The notes beneath the pieces were generated by a model, which was given only the letters and a program-made list of their open reading frames with translations, was not told the DNA's origin and did no database searches. A stretch of DNA of 64,000 nt. Source: Rhodospirillaceae bacterium (GTDB lineage: Bacteria; Pseudomonadota; Alphaproteobacteria; Rhodospirillales; Rhodospirillaceae). This document shows positions 54,159 to 62,839 of this stretch, piece by piece. The DNA lies in assembly GCA_018666155.1 (NCBI GenBank), contig JABJAH010000037.1, positions 124,001 to 188,000 on the forward strand. The letters run 5' to 3'. Position 1 is the stretch's first letter. Every line of letters starts with the position of its first letter. A program made the position numbers and the translations under genes.

Positions 54159-56060
54159 TCACCCAATAGTACCGCCGCCCTTGCGGGTAATGGCAACGAC
54201 CGATGGCCGCGGTGGAACACCGTCCTCAAAATCTGGCCAGCGGGTTGCCGGATTATCAAAGGTCGACCCACTCACCTGCGCCGGGTGCTGTACGGAACAA
54301 AACAAGGTTTCTCCATCGGGCGTAAACGCAGGGCCCGTCAATTCGGCTCCAACGGGGACCTTAAAGAAGTGGCGGGTCAACGCCCGTGCGGTGCCGCGCA
54401 CCTCCGTCGCCCACACACCGTCAGCGGTATCAAAGTCAGACGCCCCGTCGGTCGCGATCCACAATCGGCCTTTAGGGTCGAACGCCAGATTGTCTGGATT
54501 GGCGAGCCAGCCGCTCTCCGAAACGTCCGCGTGATACTGGGCCCCAGAACTTGGATCCGAGGGATCGCCGGCTTGCAAAAATACGTTCCATGAGAACGTC
54601 GTCGCGGCGTGGTCCGCGTGCATGCCCTCTCCACCCGGAGGAATCAACTCAAGAATATGACCCGCACGATTACGTGACCTAGGATTGGCTCCATCAGTTC
54701 GAAAGTCCCGACGGAACGGATTTTTAGACAGGGCCACGAAGACCGAGCCAGTGATCAGATTGGTCTCAACGTCTTCCGGCCGGTCCATGGGGGTCGCACC
54801 CAGGAATGAGGCCGCCCGCCTAGTCTCAATCAGCACTCCGGCTTGATCGGCAAAGCCGTTTTCCGGCGTTAGCGGCCCATCACCCCACACCAGAGGCAGC
54901 CACTCTAGCGTGCCGTCTTCTTCGAAACGCGCCACGGTCAGAATCCCGTCGTCGAGAAGGTCACGATTGTGATCGCGGTTGTCCGGATCATAGATCCCGG
55001 CCGATACAAACTTGTAGATGTATTGAAACAATTGGTCGTCACCGGAATAGACGACCACGCGGCCGTCAGAGCTGATCGCGGTGGTCGCACCTTCATGACG
55101 AAACCGCCCCAACGCCGTACGCTTCATCGGCACGGACTCCGGATCATAGGGGTCGAATTCAACCACCCAGCCGAAGCGGTTCGGTTCGTGGGGCTCCTTC
55201 TCCACATTAAAGCGATCAAGATATTCGCTCCAAGAGAAGAACAGACTCTGGTTGAAGCCCATGGACAGATGATTGCCCGCCTCTGCGGTACCGCGGGGAT
55301 CACCGGCGAAGTAATAGTGAACGTTTTCTTCCGCCGTCAGGCAGGTGCCCCACGGCGTTTGCCCCCCTGCACAGTTGTTCAACGTGCCGATGACCAATCG
55401 GCCGGTGGGATCGGCGCTGGTCTTAAGGCGGTCATGCCCAGCGGCGGGGCCAGTAAGCTTCATTTGCGTTTCTGACGCCGTGATGCGGCGGTTGTAGAGG
55501 CTGTCTTGAACATAGGACCACTGGCCATCTGTTTGCCGTTTGACCTCGACAACCGTGTGGCCATGCGCCGCCATTTCCACATCGACGTGACGCCGGGTCG
55601 GCGCTGGATAGGGATTGGATCCGCGCACATCGGTGAACATGAGACTGCTAGTCGTGTATTCGTGATTGACGCACAACAATCCGTGGTCGGAAGATGCTGA
55701 CCCATAGGGCAACGGGAAGTAGCCGATAAAATCACAGTTGTAGCCGAACTGTTTGGCCTGGCTCGAAGCTGTCAATGAGTCGGGCTTGAAGTCCGGAGAG
55801 TCAGCGAACAACGGGTCACCCCATCGCACCAACACATCAGCCGTGAATCCTGGCGAGACATGATGTGTTTCATCAATACCGTGTGGGAGCTCTACGAAAT
55901 CTAAATCGGTTGATGAGGCTGCCTCTACTTCCCCGGTGCGCAATGCCGTGGGAGCGAGCGCCGCAGTCGCCATCGCTGCAGCGGTACCGGACAATAAATC
56001 GCGACGCGCGATCAACGATTTGGTTACCTCTGCGTCTAATGTGGGAACCTCTTTGGTCAT
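54159..56060 (-). CDS. PhoX-family phosphatase, Tat-exported
   Basis: 633 residues from the ATG at 56060. ATGs at 56069 and 56084 and a TTG at 56180 are in frame upstream, but none has a ribosome binding site. A twin-arginine signal (ARRDLLSG followed by Ala-rich hydrophobic stretch) predicts folded export. PhoX/DUF839 landmarks follow: NHEYTTSSLMF, TCLTAEENVHYYF, FGWVVEFDPYDPES, LGRFRHEGA, YSGDDQLFQYIYKF and NPDNLAFDPKGRLWIATDG. PhoX enzymes are calcium/iron-dependent and release phosphate from organic esters in the periplasm. Divergent from the metallo-beta-lactamase gene. Whether the iron ligands are complete needs alignment. Confidence 0.88.
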   Translation of the reverse strand: MTKEVPTLDAEVTKSLIARRDLLSGTAAAMATAALAPTALRTGEVEAASSTDLDFVELPHGIDETHHVSPGFTADVLVRWGDPLFADSPDFKPDSLTASSQAKQFGYNCDFIGYFPLPYGSASSDHGLLCVNHEYTTSSLMFTDVRGSNPYPAPTRRHVDVEMAAHGHTVVEVKRQTDGQWSYVQDSLYNRRITASETQMKLTGPAAGHDRLKTSADPTGRLVIGTLNNCAGGQTPWGTCLTAEENVHYYFAGDPRGTAEAGNHLSMGFNQSLFFSWSEYLDRFNVEKEPHEPNRFGWVVEFDPYDPESVPMKRTALGRFRHEGATTAISSDGRVVVYSGDDQLFQYIYKFVSAGIYDPDNRDHNRDLLDDGILTVARFEEDGTLEWLPLVWGDGPLTPENGFADQAGVLIETRRAASFLGATPMDRPEDVETNLITGSVFVALSKNPFRRDFRTDGANPRSRNRAGHILELIPPGGEGMHADHAATTFSWNVFLQAGDPSDPSSGAQYHADVSESGWLANPDNLAFDPKGRLWIATDGASDFDTADGVWATEVRGTARALTRHFFKVPVGAELTGPAFTPDGETLFCSVQHPAQVSGSTFDNPATRWPDFEDGVPPRPSVVAITRKGGGTIG

Positions 56061-56186
56061 ACAGCGCATCTTGTCACAGGCCATCAACTCATAGATAGGT
56101 CGACGCTTGGCTCTTTTCCATTCACGTCCATACTCCAGTACAGTGTGATCAAGGAAAATTGATTTAATTAGTCGAGACAAGACATC

Positions 56187-57149
56187 ATGGCACCGAACGT
56201 CGTACGCGCCGCCACGCTGAGTTTAATTTGGCTTGCAACTTTCGCGGCCACACTCAAAGCTGAGGAAGAAGCGCCAACCCTCAAAGCAACCATCCTCGGG
56301 TCTGGTTATGTCGAGCCGCTACCCGACAAATATGGTGCCAGTATCCTGGTCGAAGCCGGGAGCGAGACATTGCTGTTCGATGTCGGGCGCGGAACAACAA
56401 TCCGCCTCAACCAAATTCCGGTTGGGTTCGACGTGGTTGATAAAGTGTTCCTCACCCACCTCCATTCCGACCACGTGGTCGGTTTGCCCGACCTTTACCT
56501 CACGGGCTGGGTGCTTGGACGGCGCGATACGCCGTTGCACCTTTGGGGACCAACAGGCACCGCCCATATGGCTCGTCACCTTGTTGACGCCTTTGATTTC
56601 GACATCACCATTCGCCGCGATAAACACACCCGCTACGCCGCCGCGGGCGCAACCATAGATGCCACGAATTTCACTGAAGGCGTTGTGTATGAGGCCAATG
56701 GCGTCATCGTCACCGCCTTCACCGTGGATCACGGCCCTGTACAACCGGCTTTCGGGTTCCGCGTCGACTATGCTGGTCGCTCCCTTGCTATATCGGGCGA
56801 CACCCGACCCAGCGACAATCTCATCGCCCATACGCGAGATGTCGATGTGCTGTTCCATGAAGCCTTCGCCCCCGAGGCCTACTCAGCAGCGCACCCAGAC
56901 GTTCCGTATTTGGTGATTAAAGCGATTGAAAGCGTGCACACGACGCCAACACAAGCTGGAGAAATTTTCGCCGCCGTAAACCCCAGACTAGCGGTGTTCT
57001 ATCACATCGATCCGGGCGAAGCGTTTGCCGCCGAGCTGCGGCGCGATGCCGGCAAAGCCTTCAGGGGGGCGCTAGAGGTCGGTGAGGACCTCATGTCGGT
57101 CAGTATCGGCGATGAGATAAAGGTGCAACGGCGCGCTACCGTTCGTTAG
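56187..57149 (+). CDS. Exported metallo-beta-lactamase fold hydrolase (RNase Z-like group)
   Basis: 320 residues. Signal peptide (ATLSLIWLATFAATLKA), then metal ligands THLHSDHVVGLPDLY, VDHGPVQPAFGFRV, ISGDTRPSDNLI, LFHEAF and FYHID. The arrangement is that of the RNase Z/arylsulfatase-like branch, but an exported protein cannot process tRNA; the substrate is probably a small ester or phosphodiester. It is divergent from the PhoX-family gene, which raises the possibility of a joint role in phosphorus acquisition. Confidence 0.82.
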   Translation: MAPNVVRAATLSLIWLATFAATLKAEEEAPTLKATILGSGYVEPLPDKYGASILVEAGSETLLFDVGRGTTIRLNQIPVGFDVVDKVFLTHLHSDHVVGLPDLYLTGWVLGRRDTPLHLWGPTGTAHMARHLVDAFDFDITIRRDKHTRYAAAGATIDATNFTEGVVYEANGVIVTAFTVDHGPVQPAFGFRVDYAGRSLAISGDTRPSDNLIAHTRDVDVLFHEAFAPEAYSAAHPDVPYLVIKAIESVHTTPTQAGEIFAAVNPRLAVFYHIDPGEAFAAELRRDAGKAFRGALEVGEDLMSVSIGDEIKVQRRATVR

Positions 57150-57299
57150 GCATAATGCTTATTAAAACGCACACCCCCGCATCAACTCAGCGGCTTACGA
57201 GAGGCTCTTAAACCACACTAGTTTGTAAATTTTCTAGAGTGCTGAACTGCCGGGGTAATTTTCGTAAATCGGGTGGCGCATCGACCCTAACGGAAAGTT

Positions 57300-59117
57300 C
57301 TATTTTGGAATGACATCAAATGCTAGCACTATCCGATCTTCTTCTGCTTCAAATGGGATCGTGTAGTGAAGTAAAGAAGATGGGAAAAGACACAAACTCC
57401 CAGTCACCACATCGATAGTGCTTTTTTGATTTTTCTTTACCCCCCCTTCACATTCTTGATCATCTAAGCACACAACAAGATTGCCACTGTCAGCCTTTGA
57501 TTTTGGGGGCACGTTTATGTATATGCTGCCAGTAATCCAACCAGCGTCATGCATATGAGCAGCTAATTCACCACCGCTTTGCATGCTGACAAGCCAACCA
57601 TAAATGCTATAGGAAGTTGGCCAATTCTTTATAAAGCCTTCTTCACTATCCTTAAAATGAACGCGATATTTTTCAATTTCAGCATGAATAATATTTTCAA
57701 TTTCATTTATGAATTTTTCTTCTAGGGCAAATAAATTGCCCGCAGTTTGGCTTCCGTTAGTTAAATGACCTTGGCTCTTATATGAAACCGTATCGTCCGT
57801 TAAGATGTCTCTCGCAGCTTTAGTAAAAATATTTTCAAAATCACACTGTCCATTTAAGTCAGTCTCTAGAACATATTTTAATGGGTCGTTGCAAAATGGA
57901 TTCGGTTTGTTGATTCCATATCTAATTTCAGAGCGACAACTTAACGAACCAATGACGGCATTGATTTCGCCTTGGCTTATCAAAGAATCTAATTGGTCAT
58001 AGAAAGTGGTTTTTTCGTCCTGCAGATACGAACATCTAATCGCATAACTTTTACTGTGATGAATATCAGTTAACTTAAACTGCTCTGCTGCTTTTTGGTA
58101 TTCCGCACTCTCAAATAGAATTATTCCTAGATTGTAACGCACCTCGGGAAAATCTGACTTCAGTGCTATCGCTTTTTCAAAGCAAGCTACAGCCTCCGCA
58201 TACCTACCAAGATCTTTCAGCGTGTTGCCCAAGTTGCTCTGAGCTTCGGCAAAGCCTGGCTTCAGCGCTATCGCTTGTCTGCAACTCGCCTCAGCCTCTT
58301 CTAATCTGCCAAGTTTTTGCAAGGTAACACCCAAGTTGCTATGGGCTTCGGCAAAGCTTGGTTTCAGCCCTATCGCTTGTCTGCAGATCGCTTCAGCTTC
58401 TTCTAATCTGCCAAGTTCCTTTAGCGTGTTACCCAAGTTGTTTTGGGCCTCAACATAATCTGGCTTCAACGCTATCGCTTGTCTGTAGCTTGCTTCAGCC
58501 TCTTTTAATCTGCCAAGTTCTTTCAGCGTAACACCCAAGTTGCTATGAGCTTCAGCAAAGTCTGGTTTCAGCTCTATCACTTGTCTGCAACTCGCCTCAG
58601 CCTCTTCTAATCTGCCAAGTTCCTTTAGCGTATTACCTAAGTTGCTATGGGCTTCAACATAGCCTGGCGTCAATGCTATCGCTTGTCTGTAGCTTGCTTC
58701 AGCCTCTGTATACCTGCCAAGTTTCTTTAGCGTGTTACCCAAGTTGTAATGGGCTTCGGTATCTTGGGAGTCTAATTCGACCGCTTTTTGGCTGGCATCT
58801 AATGACTCAGATATCCTGCCCGTTTGCTTGAGCACCGCTCCAAGCACTTTCCAGCTATATTGATGGTGTGGAAATTGTTCAGTGATAGATACCGCTAACT
58901 TCTCAGCATCATCATATCGCCGGCTTTGATAGTGCGCTAAAAGGCTGTTTAGTTCTGTATGGGACGGGTTTTTAGCCATCTTCTTTTCTTTACTTTCAGC
59001 AGGCTTCTTATGCTTGTCTTTAAATATACGGTCTTTCTTTTGCTTAGATATTTTAGACTCTTCTGTTTGAGTTATTTGCTTCAGTTGCGCTTCTAAGCGC
59101 ATCAACTTTCTGTCCAA
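57300..59117 (-). CDS. TPR protein fused to a 2OG-Fe(II) oxygenase-like domain
   Basis: 605 residues. A Lys/Glu-rich N-terminus (about 50 residues) is followed by seven to eight tetratricopeptide repeats (about 60-345), six of them encoded by near-identical 102-base units. A linker follows, then a C-terminal double-stranded beta-helix (about 465-605). There, AAHMHDAGWITGSIYI and LCLFPSSLLHYTIPF provide the expected iron-binding histidines and DRIVLAFDV a likely 2-oxoglutarate-binding arginine. This matches the putative 2OG-Fe(II) oxygenase group (TIGR02466-like). The gene is visibly AT-richer than its flanks and uses different codons, consistent with recent acquisition. Substrate unknown; hydroxylation of a protein or glycan is possible. 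Confidence 0.82.
   Translation of the reverse strand: MDRKLMRLEAQLKQITQTEESKISKQKKDRIFKDKHKKPAESKEKKMAKNPSHTELNSLLAHYQSRRYDDAEKLAVSITEQFPHHQYSWKVLGAVLKQTGRISESLDASQKAVELDSQDTEAHYNLGNTLKKLGRYTEAEASYRQAIALTPGYVEAHSNLGNTLKELGRLEEAEASCRQVIELKPDFAEAHSNLGVTLKELGRLKEAEASYRQAIALKPDYVEAQNNLGNTLKELGRLEEAEAICRQAIGLKPSFAEAHSNLGVTLQKLGRLEEAEASCRQAIALKPGFAEAQSNLGNTLKDLGRYAEAVACFEKAIALKSDFPEVRYNLGIILFESAEYQKAAEQFKLTDIHHSKSYAIRCSYLQDEKTTFYDQLDSLISQGEINAVIGSLSCRSEIRYGINKPNPFCNDPLKYVLETDLNGQCDFENIFTKAARDILTDDTVSYKSQGHLTNGSQTAGNLFALEEKFINEIENIIHAEIEKYRVHFKDSEEGFIKNWPTSYSIYGWLVSMQSGGELAAHMHDAGWITGSIYINVPPKSKADSGNLVVCLDDQECEGGVKKNQKSTIDVVTGSLCLFPSSLLHYTIPFEAEEDRIVLAFDVIPK
58204..58780 (-). repeat. Tandem 102-base repeats encoding TPR units
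   Basis: About six copies with a 102-base period (one 34-residue TPR each). The string TGCCAAGTT recurs near 58308, 58410, 58512, 58614 and 58716. The copies are similar at DNA level as well as protein level, indicating recent expansion or homogenisation. Confidence 0.88.
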
Positions 59118-59151
59118 CTAATATCGTTTTCTTTCCCTCAGGCAGGCCCCT

Positions 59152-59946
59152 CTAGACACCCCGAAGAATATCGCCCAATTGACAATCGTACCTGTAATAG
59201 GCAAGCACGTCAGATATCTCAGTACGGAAACTTAGATCAAACCACTCGATAAAAGTCGGCGTAAATTGCGGAGCTAATATGCTGATGTAGTCACTCTCCG
59301 TCAGTTTATTAACAATGCTTTTCATCGTGAATGAGAATTCGACGCCAAGCAGCCAAGATATTTCTGCTTCAACAAGACCCGTTTGCTCAACCATATCTTC
59401 ATACCTGATAAAGCGATTCTTCCGGTTCTTCGCAACTATCATCAAAGAAACAATCTCAGAAAAATATTGAAGGAACTCGAGGTCCGCCCTTACCGGATTA
59501 TACCCGGCCACATGAGACGTCTCACGAATAAACTTTTCAGCCAGACCTCTTTCCATCCTCAGAACCGAGGTGGATTCCTTTTTTTGTTTAGACCTCACCA
59601 TTGAGAGAGATTGCATGATAGGGTTTCTAAACGAAAATAAAACCGGCACGTTCGTGCTATCCAAGAGCGGTGTCAAATACTGAGTTTGGTTTAAAATTCC
59701 GTTGTGAACAAACACAACGTCTTCTAAGTTTCCTAACTCGCCAGTTACGAAGTCGATATACGCAGTGATGTTTCGTTTATTAGAAATGTCCGCGGCGAAC
59801 TTATTCAGCGTATCGAGACCTATTGATTTGATGAATCTTTTGTTTAGTTCTGCGCTTAGCGCGTGAATGGCCCTAAAACCCACCGCCTCGATATTCTTTG
59901 TAATATAGCTTGAAGCTGTTTTACCGCGGCTAATAATCGCCTTCAT
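59152..59946 (-). CDS. Sulfotransferase-like protein
   Basis: 264 residues from the ATG at 59946, preceded by GGTGGAGGT at eight bases; the open frame extends to 60015 without support. The N-terminus (ISRGKTASSYITKNIEAVGF) resembles the 5'-phosphosulfate loop; FSFRNPIMQSLSMVRS matches the 3'-phosphate-binding RxPxxxxxS pattern; and NRFIRYEDMV is the RYEDL motif of the superfamily. It probably transfers sulfate from PAPS to a glycan or other acceptor. AT-rich like its neighbour. It starts 28 bases from the guaA-like remnant. Specific substrate unknown. Confidence 0.68.
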   Translation of the reverse strand: MKAIISRGKTASSYITKNIEAVGFRAIHALSAELNKRFIKSIGLDTLNKFAADISNKRNITAYIDFVTGELGNLEDVVFVHNGILNQTQYLTPLLDSTNVPVLFSFRNPIMQSLSMVRSKQKKESTSVLRMERGLAEKFIRETSHVAGYNPVRADLEFLQYFSEIVSLMIVAKNRKNRFIRYEDMVEQTGLVEAEISWLLGVEFSFTMKSIVNKLTESDYISILAPQFTPTFIEWFDLSFRTEISDVLAYYRYDCQLGDILRGV

Positions 59947-59974
59947 GAATATACCTCCACCTAAGCACCTCAAT

Positions 59975-60097
59975 CTACCCCCGCTCAATCGTTCAGAGCG
60001 CCTTTGATGTGACATCGCAGGTCACGCCATTGAAGCCCTTGACCTCGTTGACGAGACCGCTGATCACCCACACCCGAAACTCCATATCGAAGTGGTA
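59975..60097 (-). pseudogene. Decayed second copy of the guaA 3' end (probable attachment-site scar)
   Basis: This stretch aligns without gaps to the last 123 bases of guaA (61218-61340) at an exact offset of 1243 bases; by hand count about 95 of 123 positions match. The encoded peptide YHFDMEF...NEVKGFNGVTCDVTSKAL corresponds to the GuaA C-terminus but carries a premature stop, and the final TIEWE has become TIERG. Similarity ends abruptly at the codon before YHFDMEF. The direct-repeat arrangement around the FkbM gene is what integration at the guaA 3' end leaves behind. Confidence 0.85.
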
Positions 60098-60225
60098 ACA
60101 TTTTCGCTTCACTTGTTCTGCCCGCGCTTTCAGCCGAGATTGCCAATTAGACTGTGGCTTTTTTTCTTGTCGTACCACCCACTCATTTAGCTCTGTTATA
60201 ATTTGAACTAATTAGGCGATTTAGT
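60098..60225. other. Non-coding stretch between the guaA remnant and the FkbM gene
   Basis: 128 bases, AT-rich. A reading frame continuing from the guaA-like remnant upstream to about 60178 has no similarity I recognise and no ribosome binding site. A TATAAT string is present near 60200. No integrase fragment could be identified. Confidence 0.5.
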
Positions 60226-61161
60226 TCAGCCACCAAGAGCTTTTCTATTCTTAGAAAAGAATATGTTTCCGCCCTCAAATACACCGTCCTGAATCGCATT
60301 TCCTTGTGAATCGTATGGCTGAAATCCAACTTCCATCAGAAGCTCGTATACCAATTCATGATGCCTTGATACTTCAACCATTAGCGATTCGACGCTTCGC
60401 AATGTACCTGTCGCTCCACGCAACACTCGAAGCTCGGCCCCCTCAACATCAATTTTAATGAAATCTGGCGTTAAGCCCAGTTCTTCGCAAATCGAATCTG
60501 TTGACCGCACATCGACTTTTATTTTTCGCACTTGGGCATTGTTTTTGTGTTGTGTGTCGCTATGGCTGATATTGGTTGTTTCGGTAAACTCTTGTTCAAG
60601 AGAGTTCGTAAAACCCCCAAACTCTTCGACGAAGAAATCCATTTCGCCATCCGAATCGGATGCCGCCACTGGCAGTATTACAGTGTTTTTGTGAACATTT
60701 TTTGTAAGTAATTTTCTGCTTTGAGGCGTTGGCTCGGCGACAATCACTCTACCCTTATCACCAACTAAGTGCTCAAAGTATTGCGTTACATATCCAATAT
60801 GCCCGCCGATTTCTAATACGTTATGGCCTTTTTTGATCAACTTTCTGAAGAACGTTATTTCGTTCTCTTCTCTACTACGTCCGTGAAACCAGCACCCCTT
60901 ATGTCGCCATGACAATAAGTGGAATGGTCGGTTCGTAATGTCATGTCGTATTCGAATTTCAAAATCAAACAATGACAGCAGAGGGAAAAATAAACGCCGC
61001 AGAATATTCGATCCCGCAAGTAGGCGTCTAATTTTCATTTTCTTTTTTCGCCCTTCAGCAAATGCACGTTTCAGCATCCCAGCCGTTATGCCGAACTTTT
61101 TGCAGCCCTCTTTCAACTTCTTCAGTGTTTCTGCACCGTCACGCTTCTTAGCCTCAACCAC
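60226..61161 (-). CDS. FkbM family methyltransferase
   Basis: 311 residues from a GTG at 61161; ATGs at 61077 and 61038 are alternatives. The GTG start has no clear ribosome binding site, so the first 29-41 residues are uncertain. Class I methyltransferase motif I (VLEIGGHIGYVTQYF), IVAEPTPQS and the FkbM hallmark PDFIKIDVEGAELRVLRGA are present. FkbM enzymes usually O-methylate sugars or polyketides, and many lie in surface-polysaccharide loci. The gene lies between guaA and the guaA remnant, is AT-rich, and follows guaA by 56 bases on the same strand, so read-through from guaA is likely. Confidence 0.87.
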   Translation of the reverse strand: MVEAKKRDGAETLKKLKEGCKKFGITAGMLKRAFAEGRKKKMKIRRLLAGSNILRRLFFPLLSLFDFEIRIRHDITNRPFHLLSWRHKGCWFHGRSREENEITFFRKLIKKGHNVLEIGGHIGYVTQYFEHLVGDKGRVIVAEPTPQSRKLLTKNVHKNTVILPVAASDSDGEMDFFVEEFGGFTNSLEQEFTETTNISHSDTQHKNNAQVRKIKVDVRSTDSICEELGLTPDFIKIDVEGAELRVLRGATGTLRSVESLMVEVSRHHELVYELLMEVGFQPYDSQGNAIQDGVFEGGNIFFSKNRKALGG

Positions 61162-61217
61162 CTGCTGTTCAAGCTGTTACTTTGGAGCTTTCAATTATTC
61201 ATTGCTTTTCATACCAA

Positions 61218-62771
61218 CTACTCCCACTCAATCGTGCCTGGCGGCTTCGACGTGACGTCGTAGGTCACGCGATTGATGCCTTTGACTTCGTTGATAATGC
61301 GGTTGGTCACCCGCCCGAGAAATTCCATATCGAAGTGATAGAAATCCGCTGTCATACCGTCGGTTGACGTGACGGCCCGCAGCGCCAAGGCATAGTCGTA
61401 GGAGCGGCTGTCTCCCATCACCCCGACAGTGCGCACCGGCAGCAAAACGGCAAAAGCCTGCCAGATCGCGTCGTACAATCCAGCGTTTCTAATCTCTTCC
61501 AGATAAATCGCGTCAGCCTTGCGAAGCGTGTCGAGCCTGTCCTTGGTGATCTCCTGCCCGGGGATACGGATTGCAAGACCGGGCCCTGGGAACGGATGCC
61601 GCCCGACCATTGTGTCGGGCAAGCCAAGCTCGCGGCCGAGGTCGCGGACCTCGTCTTTAAACAACTCACGCAGTGGTTCGACTAGCGACATGTTCATGCG
61701 CTCTGGCAAGCCACCGACATTGTGGTGAGACTTGATCGTGACGCTCGGCCCACCGGCAAAGGACACACTTTCAATCACGTCTGGATACAACGTGCCTTGC
61801 GCCAGGAAATCGGCCCCACCAATCTTTTTCGCTTCGGCCTCAAAGACGTCGATAAACGTGGCCCCGATAATTTTACGTTTTTCTTCAGGGTCGGTTTTTC
61901 CGGCCAACTTGCCGAGGAATAGGTCTTCAGCATTGTTCAAGACCAGATTGATGTTGAACCGGTCGCGAAAAACCTCGATCACCTGTTCTGTCTCGCCGGC
62001 CCGCATCAGGCCGTGATCGACCAGTACACAGGTCAGCTGATCACCGATCGCCTCGTGCAACAGGGCGGCGACCACGGAGGAATCAACACCACCAGACAGT
62101 CCGCAAATCACTTGGCCATCGCCAACTTGCTCACGCACAGCAGCGATCGCCTGATCCTTGAAGGCGGCCATGGTCCAGTCGCCCGCTGCGCCGCAAACCT
62201 TATGAGTAAAATTCTTGATGAGTGCCGCGCCGTGGGGGGTATGGACCACTTCGGGGTGGAATTGAACGCCATAGAACTTGCGGGCTTCGTCAGCGATAGC
62301 CGCGAAGGGCGCGCCATCAGACGTTCCGATTACCTTAAACCCAGCCGGAAGTGCGTTGACTCGATCGCCATGACTCATCCACACCTGTTCGCGACTACTC
62401 GTCTTCCACACACCGTCAAACAGTGCACAAGTGTCCGTCACCTCGACGAAGGCGCGGCCGAATTCCCGATGGTCCGCATCCTCAACATGGCCGCCCAATT
62501 GCGCGACCATAGTTTGCTGGCCGTAGCAGATTCCAAGGATGGGCAAGCCCATTTCAAATAAACCCTGAGGCGCATGCGGCGTGTCTTCGCCGATCACCGA
62601 CGCTGGTCCGCCTGAGAGAATCACACCTTTGGGGTCATAAGCGCGAATGCTCTCTTCCGTCACTTTGTTGAACGGATGAATTTCTGAGTAGACCCCGCTT
62701 TCCCGCACCCGGCGCGCGATGAGCTGGGTCACTTGAGAACCAAAGTCGATGATGAGAACGCGGTCAGTCAT
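61218..62771 (-). CDS. guaA: GMP synthase (glutamine-hydrolysing)
   Basis: 517 residues. The class I glutaminase domain has Cys in GICYGQQTM and His in FHPEV. The ATP pyrophosphatase domain has the P-loop [16 protein letters not shown], and the C-terminal dimerisation domain ends in the conserved PPGTIEWE. It converts XMP to GMP. The reading frame is complete despite the repeat at its 3' end, meaning the island restored or kept the coding sequence. It is 68 bases downstream of rsmB on the same strand, the usual alphaproteobacterial order. Confidence 0.97.
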   Translation of the reverse strand: MTDRVLIIDFGSQVTQLIARRVRESGVYSEIHPFNKVTEESIRAYDPKGVILSGGPASVIGEDTPHAPQGLFEMGLPILGICYGQQTMVAQLGGHVEDADHREFGRAFVEVTDTCALFDGVWKTSSREQVWMSHGDRVNALPAGFKVIGTSDGAPFAAIADEARKFYGVQFHPEVVHTPHGAALIKNFTHKVCGAAGDWTMAAFKDQAIAAVREQVGDGQVICGLSGGVDSSVVAALLHEAIGDQLTCVLVDHGLMRAGETEQVIEVFRDRFNINLVLNNAEDLFLGKLAGKTDPEEKRKIIGATFIDVFEAEAKKIGGADFLAQGTLYPDVIESVSFAGGPSVTIKSHHNVGGLPERMNMSLVEPLRELFKDEVRDLGRELGLPDTMVGRHPFPGPGLAIRIPGQEITKDRLDTLRKADAIYLEEIRNAGLYDAIWQAFAVLLPVRTVGVMGDSRSYDYALALRAVTSTDGMTADFYHFDMEFLGRVTNRIINEVKGINRVTYDVTSKPPGTIEWE

Positions 62772-62839
62772 AGGAACACGACAGTGAAACAGAATGAATG
62801 GAGATTTTAAAAGCTGCAGAACGGAAGGTCAAAACCCCG

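Larger units (their letters stand above)
59975..61340. mobile_element. Probable remnant genomic island at the 3' end of guaA
   Basis: The guaA 3' end (61218-61340) and its decayed copy (59975-60097) are direct repeats flanking an AT-rich segment with one cargo gene (FkbM-type). The 3' end of guaA is a known integration hotspot for genomic islands. The adjoining sulfotransferase and TPR genes (57300-59946) share the AT-rich composition and could be a second accreted island beyond the scar. No integrase, tRNA or insertion sequence is present, so the element is now immobile or incomplete. Confidence 0.6.

Noticed and set aside
57150..57299. Left boundary of the AT-rich patch as an attachment site
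   Set aside because: I found no copy of the guaA 3' core and no direct or inverted repeat there.
58204..58780. Regular 102-base repeats that could suggest a CRISPR array
   Set aside because: The repeats are contiguous, in frame and encode TPR units; there are no unique spacers and no cas genes.
59993..60178. 61-codon frame on the reverse strand as a gene
   Set aside because: Its C-terminal half is the decayed guaA 3' end and its N-terminal half has no similarity or ribosome binding site; it is treated as a remnant.
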